This document shows positions 1-4,358 of a stretch of DNA of 5,183 nucleotides, in pieces. The position numbers were made by a program, and so were the translations under genes. The stretch is from Alphaproteobacteria bacterium (GTDB lineage Bacteria; Pseudomonadota; Alphaproteobacteria; ATCC43930; CGMCC-115725): NCBI GenBank assembly GCA_019241915.1, contig JAFAWI010000458.1, positions 1 to 5,183 of the forward strand. The letters are read 5' to 3'. The stretch's first letter is position 1. The number at the start of each line of letters is the position of its first letter. The notes under the pieces are model-generated. The model had not been told where the DNA came from, made no database searches, and saw only the letters and a program-made list of their open reading frames with translations.

Positions 1-751
1 AGGTCGCCAAATACCCGCCGTCGACGTAGAGCTCGGCACCGGTGATATACGAAGCCTCATCGGAGGCGAGAAACAGCACCGCGTGCGCCACCTCCTCGAC
101 GCGACCGTCGCGGCCGAGCGGCACCTGCTCCAGCATTTTGGTGCGCACCCCGGGGTCGGCGGTGCGGCCCGAGGTGCGCATCGGCGGCATCAGCCCCGGA
201 TGCACCGAATTGACCCGGATGTTGTGCCGGCCGTGCTGCACCGCGCCGACTTTGGTCAGCGTCCGCACCGCCCCCTTCGAGGCGTTGTAGGCGGCGTGGA
301 TGCCGCGCTGCCCGGTGACGCCGGAGATCGACGAGATGTTGACGATCGACCCGCCGCCGACCTTGCGCATCTCAGGGATCGCATACTTCATCCCGAAGAA
401 TGCGCCGCGCGCGTTGACGTTCATGATGTTGTCCCACGCCGCGGTGTCGTAGAGGTCGTCGACCGCGCTGCCGCTGATCCCGGCGTTGTTGACCAGGATG
501 TCGAGCCTGCCGAACTCGGCAACCGCGGCGGCGACCACGTCGCGCCAGTTCGCCTCATCGGTGACGTCGAGGTGGCGAAAGCGCGCCGCGCCGTTGGCGG
601 CCACGATCTCGGCGGCGACTTTCTTGCCCTCCTCATCGAGTTGGTCGGCGACCACGACCTTGGCCCCTTCGCGCGCGAAAATCTTGGCGGTGCTGGCACC
701 CATCCCGGACGCGGCGCCGGTGACGATCGCAACCTTGCCTTCGAGCCGCAT
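1..751 (-). CDS. Classical short-chain dehydrogenase/reductase, NAD-type, 3' end cut by window edge
   Basis: The gene reads leftward from an ATG at 751 and stays open to the left edge, giving 250 visible residues. It begins MRLEGKVAIVTG and the visible end reads AELYVDGGYLAT, the usual SDR C-terminus, so only a few residues should be missing (family length about 250-260). Seen: cofactor motif TGAASGMG at residues 11-18, Asp36 after the second strand (which in this family favours NAD over NADP), LDV at 61-63, NNAG at 88-91, and a complete catalytic tetrad Asn113, Ser141, Tyr155 and Lys159 (YNASK). The PG after the sixth strand is also present (VHPG). It is a soluble oxidoreductase interconverting an alcohol and a ketone or aldehyde. 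The substrate is not predictable; relatives are annotated as cyclohexanol, glucose or 3-oxoacyl dehydrogenases. The start is well supported by GGGAGGAGG just upstream. It lies downstream of the sirtuin on the same strand, but repeat sequence separates them, so co-transcription is uncertain. Confidence 0.93.
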   Translation of the reverse strand, partial: MRLEGKVAIVTGAASGMGASTAKIFAREGAKVVVADQLDEEGKKVAAEIVAANGAARFRHLDVTDEANWRDVVAAAVAEFGRLDILVNNAGISGSAVDDLYDTAAWDNIMNVNARGAFFGMKYAIPEMRKVGGGSIVNISSISGVTGQRGIHAAYNASKGAVRTLTKVGAVQHGRHNIRVNSVHPGLMPPMRTSGRTADPGVRTKMLEQVPLGRDGRVEEVAHAVLFLASDEASYITGAELYVDGGYLAT

Positions 752-753
752 GG

Positions 754-762
754 CCTCCTCCC
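754..762 (-). promoter_or_regulatory. Strong Shine-Dalgarno site of the left-hand SDR gene
   Basis: On the minus strand the sequence GGGAGGAGG lies 2 bases before the ATG at 751, with the alternative register GGGAGG 5 bases away. It is the strongest ribosome binding site in the window and fixes the start of this SDR. Confidence 0.75.
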
Positions 763-770
763 TTTTTTCA

Positions 771-846
771 TCGTCTTCCCGCGAAAGCGCGAACCCAGAG
801 CCGCGATGGGCTCCCTTATGCCCCGCTTGTGCGCGGGAGCCCCGAT
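771..846. repeat. REP-like palindromic repeat region between the sirtuin and SDR genes
   Basis: Two palindromic units lie side by side in the 98-base gap. The left unit (771-800) contains CGCG-AAAG-CGCG (780-791) followed by AACCCAGAG. It resembles a degraded copy of the dispersed 'CCCGCGAAAGCGGG..CCCAG' repeats common in proteobacterial genomes (recognised from memory). The right unit is a perfect 8-base inverted repeat, GGGCTCCC at 808-815 with GGGAGCCC at 835-842. It encloses a second small hairpin, CCCGC at 822-826 with GCGGG at 833-837, which overlaps the outer arm by three bases, so the two stems would compete. No run of T follows directly on either strand, so a simple intrinsic terminator is less likely than a dispersed repeat. 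It could still modulate read-through or mRNA decay between the two genes. Confidence 0.55.
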
Positions 847-849
847 GCG

Positions 850-1605
850 TCAGTTCACCCCGACAGCCTCGCCCAGCGTGTCCCCGATCGGCGCATGCAG
901 CACAAGATCGGCGATGCGGTCGAGCGGCGTCTCCTCGCGGTTGACGATGACCAGCCTGGCGCCGTTCTCCTTGGCGATCTGCGGAAATCCGGCCGCCGGG
1001 TACACCACCAGCGACGACCCGAGTACGATGAACAGGTCGCAGGCCAGCGTCTCCTGCTGCGCGCGCTGCATCGCCAGCACCGGCATCGCCTGTCCGAACG
1101 ATACGGTCGCGGTCTTGACGTGGCCGAGGCATTTGTCGCAGGGCGGTACCGCGCCGTCGCGCTCGAAGATCGCGCGCAAATCGGCAATTTCATAGCGCTC
1201 GCCGCAATCGAGGCAGGTCGCGTAGGTCGTGTTGCCGTGCAGCTCGACGATCTTGTCGCGCGGGATGCCGGAAGTCTCGTGCAGCCCGTCGATGTTCTGC
1301 GTAATCACGCACGACACCTTGCCGCGCCGCACCAGCGCATCGACCGCGCGGTGCCCGCGATTGGGCGCGGCGGCCTTAAAGATGTCCTGCATCGCAAAGC
1401 GGCGCCGCCAGGTCTCGTTGCGCGCCTCCTGCGAGGCCAGGAATTCGTCGAAATAGATCGGCGTCATCTGCTGCCAGATGCCGCCTGGGCTGCGAAAATC
1501 GGGGATGCCGCTCTCGGTCGAGATGCCGGCGCCGGTGAAGACAACGACGTGTTTTGCCTCAGCAAGCAGGCGTTTCAGTTCGGCGGCGCCATTTGCACTT
1601 TGCAT
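850..1605 (-). CDS. Sirtuin family NAD-dependent protein deacylase (Sir2/CobB-like)
   Basis: A 251-residue protein from ATG 1605 to TGA 852-850. It removes acetyl or other acyl groups from lysines, consuming NAD and releasing nicotinamide and O-acyl-ADP-ribose in the cytoplasm. Seen: NAD-binding GAGIST at residues 25-30 and ESGIPDFRSPGGIW at 31-44; TQNIDGLH at 102-109; the catalytic His123 in ELHG; a four-cysteine zinc site, Cys131/Cys134 (CLDC) and Cys156/Cys159 (CDKC); SFGQ at 169-172; and GSSL at 197-200. Length matches single-domain bacterial sirtuins. The Tyr and Arg that define desuccinylating CobB/SIRT5 enzymes are not evident; the corresponding helix reads ETWRRRF, closer to SIRT4-like class II proteins (inference). 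An in-frame TTG at 1674 would add 23 residues, but they have no sirtuin character and fall inside a palindromic repeat, so the ATG at 1605 is preferred although its ribosome site is weak. Targets are unknown. I leave the symbol blank because cobB usually implies the class III type. Confidence 0.93.
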   Translation of the reverse strand: MQSANGAAELKRLLAEAKHVVVFTGAGISTESGIPDFRSPGGIWQQMTPIYFDEFLASQEARNETWRRRFAMQDIFKAAAPNRGHRAVDALVRRGKVSCVITQNIDGLHETSGIPRDKIVELHGNTTYATCLDCGERYEIADLRAIFERDGAVPPCDKCLGHVKTATVSFGQAMPVLAMQRAQQETLACDLFIVLGSSLVVYPAAGFPQIAKENGARLVIVNREETPLDRIADLVLHAPIGDTLGEAVGVN

Positions 1606-1652
1606 GCGGCTACTTTGGCAAATGCGGTGGAGCGCAGCAACACGCGCACGTG

Positions 1653-1683
1653 GTCGTTGCGAGGAGCGCGGCAACGACGCAAT
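1653..1683. repeat. REP-like hairpin repeat in the divergent promoter region
   Basis: GTCGTTGC (1653-1660) and GCAACGAC (1671-1678) form a perfect 8-base inverted repeat around the 10-base spacer GAGGAGCGCG. An alternative pairing joins TTGCG (1657-1661) with CGCAA (1678-1682). The order TTGCGAGGAGCG...GACGCAATC closely resembles the dispersed 'ATTGCGAGGAGCGAAGCGACGAAGCAATCC' type repeat that I recall from Bradyrhizobium and Rhodopseudomonas genomes. Family membership is from memory; the hairpin itself is read directly. Confidence 0.6.
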
Positions 1684-1726
1684 CTCGGTGAGGTTGTCGA
1701 GGCGCGGCGCCTGGCAATCACGGTTT

Positions 1727-1735
1727 GAGGAGAGG
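1727..1735 (+). promoter_or_regulatory. Shine-Dalgarno site of the atypical SDR gene
   Basis: GAGGAGAGG lies 5 bases before the ATG at 1741. An in-frame TGA at 1726-1728 overlaps this site, and no start codon lies between it and 1741, so the start of the gene is forced. Confidence 0.75.
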
Positions 1736-1740
1736 CTCGG

Positions 1741-2523
1741 ATGGAACTGGGGCTGCGTGGGCGGAAGGCGCTGATTACCGGCGCATCAAAAGGGATCGGG
1801 CGGGCCTGTGCCGAAGTGCTGGCCGAGGAGGGCTGCGACGTCGCGCTGGTGTCGCGCACCGCCGCCGATCTCGAAAAGGCGCGCGCTGAAATCGCCGGCA
1901 AGCACAATGTCGGCGTGCGGGTCTTCGCGCTCGACCTGTCCGACAGCCGCAATGTCGACAAGCTGGCGGCCGAGTCCACCGACATCGATATCCTCGTCAA
2001 CAACGCGGGCGCGATCCCCGGCGGCAATATCGACGCGATCACCGAAGAGCGCTGGCGCACCGCCTGGGATCTCAAGGTGTTCGGCTACATCAACATGACG
2101 CGGTGCTTCTACGCGCAGATGCGCGAGCGCGGCCACGGGGTCATCGTCAACATTCTCGGCGCGGCCGGCGAGAACCCCGATTTCAACTACATCGCCGGTT
2201 CGTCGGGTAACGCGTCGCTGATGGCGTTCACCCGTGCGATGGGCGGCACCAGCCCGCGCGACAACATCCGCGTCGTCGGCATCAACCCTGGTCCGGTGAT
2301 GACCGAGCGCCTCGTCACGCTGACCAAGACCCGCGCCCGCGATACGCTCGGCGACGAGACCCGCTGGGAGGAGTTGATGAACGGTCACGCCTTCGGCCGC
2401 GCCGCCAAGCCGGAGGAGATCGCCTGGATGGCGGCCTTTGTCGCCTCCGACCGCTCGGCCTACACCACCGGCAATATCATCACCATCGATGGCGGCGGCT
2501 CCAGCCGCCGCAGTGCGCTGTGA
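1741..2523 (+). CDS. Atypical short-chain dehydrogenase/reductase family protein, NADP-type, non-canonical active site
   Basis: A 260-residue SDR-fold protein. The cofactor half is intact: TGASKGIG at residues 13-20, Arg39 after the second strand (usual sign of NADP preference), LDLSD at 64-68 and NNAG at 87-90. The C-terminal half also fits, with INPGPV at 181-186, an AFGRAAKPEEIA segment at 217-228 and TGNIITIDGGG at 243-253. The catalytic tetrad is not canonical: the Asn position is Lys112 (WDLKVFG), the Ser position Gly140 (NILGAAG), and YxxxK is replaced by NYIAGSSGN at 149-157, with Tyr150 kept nearby but no Lys. I recall a subgroup of SDRs annotated as oxidoreductases with a similar YICGxxGN segment, so this is probably a genuine subfamily rather than damage. 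It is first of three plus-strand genes, 90 bases ahead of a flavin monooxygenase, which suggests a shared catabolic or modification pathway. Whether it is a dehydrogenase, or an SDR fold doing other chemistry, is open. Confidence 0.92.
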   Translation: MELGLRGRKALITGASKGIGRACAEVLAEEGCDVALVSRTAADLEKARAEIAGKHNVGVRVFALDLSDSRNVDKLAAESTDIDILVNNAGAIPGGNIDAITEERWRTAWDLKVFGYINMTRCFYAQMRERGHGVIVNILGAAGENPDFNYIAGSSGNASLMAFTRAMGGTSPRDNIRVVGINPGPVMTERLVTLTKTRARDTLGDETRWEELMNGHAFGRAAKPEEIAWMAAFVASDRSAYTTGNIITIDGGGSSRRSAL

Positions 2524-2534
2524 GAATCTCCGCT

Positions 2535-2597
2535 CCTCACCCCGACCCTCTCCCCAGCCGCGGGCAGAGGGAGCGCGTCGCGGCGAGCCGGGTGAGG
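2535..2597. repeat. Nested REP-like inverted repeat between the SDR and monooxygenase genes
   Basis: The outer arms CCTCACCC (2535-2542) and GGGTGAGG (2590-2597) are a perfect 8-base inverted repeat. Inside, CCCTCT (2546-2551) pairs with AGAGGG (2566-2571), with CCGCGG at 2558-2563 in the loop. The left half, CCTCACCCCGACCCTCTCCC, matches what I know as a very common dispersed repeat of alphaproteobacterial genomes. It fills most of the 90-base gap and ends 16 bases before the monooxygenase start codon. In RNA it would be a long imperfect hairpin able to attenuate, or protect, the upstream SDR message. Confidence 0.65.
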
Positions 2598-2613
2598 GGG
2601 CCGGTGCGCCGCG

Positions 2614-3825
2614 ATGGATGATGTCTCGATCGGCCTCACTGAGCTGCCGCGCTCCGGCGATGACCGCGGATTGCCCGGGCACGAGCGCGTGCTGTTGCAC
2701 AAGGCGATGGCATTGGTGCCGCGCCTCGCGAAGCGGGCGGCGGCTTGCACCTCGGCGCGCGTGGCGCCGCGCGAGACGATCGCCGAGTACCGCGAGGCCG
2801 ATCTTCTCAAGATCCTGCAGCCGCGGCGGTTTGGCGGGCTGCAAGGCCGGTTCAGCCTGTTCTCCCGCATCACCGAAGAACTGACCTTCGGCTGCGCCTC
2901 GTCGGCCTGGGTCTATGCGGTGCTGGCCGAGCACCAATGGATTATCGCACAGTACCCGGAGCAGGCGCAGAGCGACGTATGGGGCGACAATCCCAACGCG
3001 GTCGCCTCGTCGTCGCTGGCGCCGCGCGCCGCAGCGAAGAAATGCGACGGCGGCTGGCGGCTGTCGGGACGCTACACGTTTTCGAGCGGGTGCGACCACG
3101 CGCAATGGGCGATCGTCGGTGCGTTTCTCGGAAGGCTGGGCGATCCGCACAGCGTCGCCTACCTGCTGGTGCCGCTCGCCGAAGTCGAAATCGTCGACGA
3201 TTGGCAAGTGCTCGGTCTCGCCGGGACCGGGAGCAAGTCGCTGCGGCTCGATGACGTGTTTGTGCCGTCGCACCGCTGCGTCATGACGGGCGATTTGTTC
3301 GCCGGCACGCCGCCCGGCGCGGCGGTGCACCCGGACTATCCGGTGGTGCGGGCACCGCGCGGGTTTCTCGTTTCCTATTCGCTGCCGCCGGTGGCGATCG
3401 CGCTAGGCCGCCGCGCGCTCGATCTCGTCTGCCGAGATCTCTCGACCCGCTTGTCGCGCGGCGTCACCAAGATGGCGGAGTCGGAGGTCGTGCAGATGGC
3501 GGTCGGCGAAGCCGCCGCGGCGATCGACGCGGCGACCTTGGCGCTGCACCAAGGGCGGGACGCCAGCACCGACGCGGTCAGCTCCGGGCGCCGCATCGCG
3601 CCCGCCGAGGCGGTGCGCGCGCGCCGGGACATGGTTTATGCGCAGCACCAGGTCGGCTGGGCGCTGGAGCGGCTGTGTGAGCTGTCCGGCGCGCGCTGGG
3701 TCTATGACAGCGACCCGCTGCAGGAAATCCGCCGTGACGTGATGGTGATCCTGACGCACCACGCCGCCAACCGCGCGGCGGCCTACGCGCCATACGGGCA
3801 GCTTCTGCTCGGCGCCGGCGGGTGA
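2614..3825 (+). CDS. Flavin-dependent monooxygenase, acyl-CoA dehydrogenase fold (group D, HpaB-C2/HsaA/DszC-like)
   Basis: A 403-residue oxygenase component. Such proteins take reduced FMN or FAD from a separate reductase, form a flavin hydroperoxide with oxygen and hydroxylate an aromatic, steroid-ring, sulfur or nitrogen substrate. Seen in order: an N-terminal helical domain with Arg-rich 'ADLLKILQPRRFGG' at 62-75 and EELTFGCASSAWV at 88-100; a middle beta domain with WRLSGRYTFSSG at 148-159 followed by Trp165, then GLAGTGSKSL at 201-210 and VFVPSHR at 215-221; and a C-terminal helical bundle (about 250-400) ending in DPLQEIRRDVMVILTHHAANR, the typical conserved tail segment. This combination separates it from true acyl-CoA dehydrogenases, whose C-terminal glutamate base and CoA motifs I do not see. 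An in-frame TGA at 2593-2595 with no other start before 2614 fixes the ATG. Its ribosome site is only GGTGAGGGGG at 2591-2600, part of the repeat. No reductase lies in the window. The substrate is unknown; a nitroalkane- or acyl-type oxidase role is less likely. Confidence 0.87.
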   Translation: MDDVSIGLTELPRSGDDRGLPGHERVLLHKAMALVPRLAKRAAACTSARVAPRETIAEYREADLLKILQPRRFGGLQGRFSLFSRITEELTFGCASSAWVYAVLAEHQWIIAQYPEQAQSDVWGDNPNAVASSSLAPRAAAKKCDGGWRLSGRYTFSSGCDHAQWAIVGAFLGRLGDPHSVAYLLVPLAEVEIVDDWQVLGLAGTGSKSLRLDDVFVPSHRCVMTGDLFAGTPPGAAVHPDYPVVRAPRGFLVSYSLPPVAIALGRRALDLVCRDLSTRLSRGVTKMAESEVVQMAVGEAAAAIDAATLALHQGRDASTDAVSSGRRIAPAEAVRARRDMVYAQHQVGWALERLCELSGARWVYDSDPLQEIRRDVMVILTHHAANRAAAYAPYGQLLLGAGG

Positions 3826-4211
3826 GCGAGCGGCGGCTCTTTCAGCTCGCCGTCGCGCTCGGATCGCTGATTCCGGTCATTGCCGGCGCAGCAGGCGTGG
3901 TCGCGGGGCCGGCCATGGTCGACGCGGGTGCCGTGCCCGCCGCAGCGGACAGCCATTTCCGTTATCTCTCGGGGCTGCTGTTCGGCATCGGCCTCGGCTT
4001 TGCCTCGACCATCCCTGGTATCGAGCGCCGTGCCGCGCGCTTCCGGCTGCTCGCCGCGGTCGTGGTCGCGGGTGGAGCCGCGCGGTGCGTCTCGCTGCTG
4101 GCGCGCGGCGTCCCTGATCGGCCGATGATCGCGGCGCTGATCATGGAGCTGGCGGTGACGCCGGCGCTCGTGCTCTGGCAGAGCCGGATCGCCCGTCACT
4201 GCGGTTACTAA
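3822..4211 (+). CDS. DUF4345 family small integral membrane protein
   Basis: A 129-residue protein of unknown function starting at GTG 3822, which overlaps the monooxygenase stop as GTGA, so translation is probably coupled. I see four hydrophobic segments at roughly residues 8-30, 47-65, 73-95 and 102-119, predicting four membrane helices. Conserved-looking features are DSHFRYLSGLLFGIGLGF at 43-60 after the first helix, IPGIERR at 64-70, GGAARCVSLLARGVP at 84-98 and MELAVTPALVLWQ at 108-120; this pattern matches the DUF4345 family as I know it. No cleavable signal peptide is evident; the first helix is better read as a membrane anchor. No Shine-Dalgarno sequence is clear before the GTG, consistent with coupling. 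The next in-frame ATG is at residue 32, which would destroy the first helix. The operon position may link it to the monooxygenase pathway, but family members occur in many contexts. Confidence 0.82.
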   Translation: MSERRLFQLAVALGSLIPVIAGAAGVVAGPAMVDAGAVPAAADSHFRYLSGLLFGIGLGFASTIPGIERRAARFRLLAAVVVAGGAARCVSLLARGVPDRPMIAALIMELAVTPALVLWQSRIARHCGY

Positions 4212-4356
4212 CGCCGGGCTTCAGCGTGTGCTGTACGTGTTCGGCCAGCAAAGAGGGGCGACGTCAGGCAAGCAGGTTGAACAACTCCACCTCGCGTGCG
4301 CCGCGGCTCGGGGCGGCGCAGCTCGAATCGCTCAGAAACGCGAGCAGCGCGCGCGT
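4212..4356. other. Convergent intergenic region between the DUF4345 gene and hemB
   Basis: This gap is where transcripts from both directions should end. It holds two perfect inverted repeats: TGCGCCGC (4297-4304) with GCGGCGCA (4313-4320), loop 8; and AAACGCG (4336-4342) with CGCGTTT (4352-4358), loop 9. No gene of its own is apparent. A minus-strand open frame crossing it reads arginine-rich and is out of frame with hemB, so it is taken as a shadow. Confidence 0.55.
4297..4320. repeat. GC-rich perfect hairpin in the convergent gap
   Basis: TGCGCCGC (4297-4304) pairs with GCGGCGCA (4313-4320) around the 8-base loop GGCTCGGG. The stem is strong but no U tract follows on either strand. It may help end or protect transcripts from either side, or be incidental in such GC-rich sequence. 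Confidence 0.35.
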
Positions 4357-4358
4357 TT
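4336..4358. terminator. Possible terminator hairpin overlapping the hemB stop codon
   Basis: AAACGCG (4336-4342) and CGCGTTT (4352-4358) form a perfect 7-base stem with a 9-base loop; the stem includes part of the hemB TAA (4359-4357). In the plus direction the stem ends in TTTAT, giving a short U-rich tail for the DUF4345 transcript. In the minus direction only TTT follows the CG pairs, within the stem. A weak intrinsic terminator is plausible, but the U tract is short, so this is tentative. Confidence 0.3.

Larger units (their letters stand above)
1606..1740. promoter_or_regulatory. Divergent intergenic region between sirtuin and atypical SDR genes
   Basis: These 135 bases separate the start of the sirtuin gene (minus strand) from the start of the atypical SDR (plus strand), so promoters for both directions should lie here or overlap the coding ends. 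I see no convincing -35/-10 pair. The clearest feature is the hairpin repeat at 1653-1678. The plus-strand gene has a good ribosome binding site at 1727-1735; the minus-strand gene does not. Confidence 0.5.

Noticed and set aside
421..771. A 116-residue minus-strand open frame starting near the SDR start
   Set aside because: It is a frame-shifted shadow of the left SDR. The real frame starts at 751 with GGGAGGAGG upstream and carries every SDR motif.
83..1195. A 370-residue open frame on the plus strand
   Set aside because: It is antisense to the left SDR and the sirtuin, bridges their intergenic repeat and shows only low-complexity composition. The minus-strand genes carry complete family motifs.
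1606..1674. N-terminal extension of the sirtuin to a TTG at 1674
   Set aside because: The extra 23 residues are encoded within the hairpin repeat and have no sirtuin-like sequence; the ATG at 1605 gives the usual family length.
829..1728. A 299-residue plus-strand open frame
   Set aside because: It is antisense to the sirtuin and extends through the divergent promoter region; it has no recognisable domain.
1786..3330. A 514-residue open frame on the minus strand
   Set aside because: It lies antisense to the SDR and monooxygenase genes, crosses the repeat between them, and reads as Arg/Ala/Gly/Asp/His-rich sequence without recognisable motifs. High GC makes long antisense frames common; both plus-strand genes have clear family motifs.
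2614..3825. Annotation as a true acyl-CoA dehydrogenase
   Set aside because: The fold is shared, but the WxxSGxxxFSSG, GLAGTGSKS and DPLQEIRRDV segments are those of group D flavin monooxygenases, and I see no catalytic Glu context of acyl-CoA dehydrogenases.
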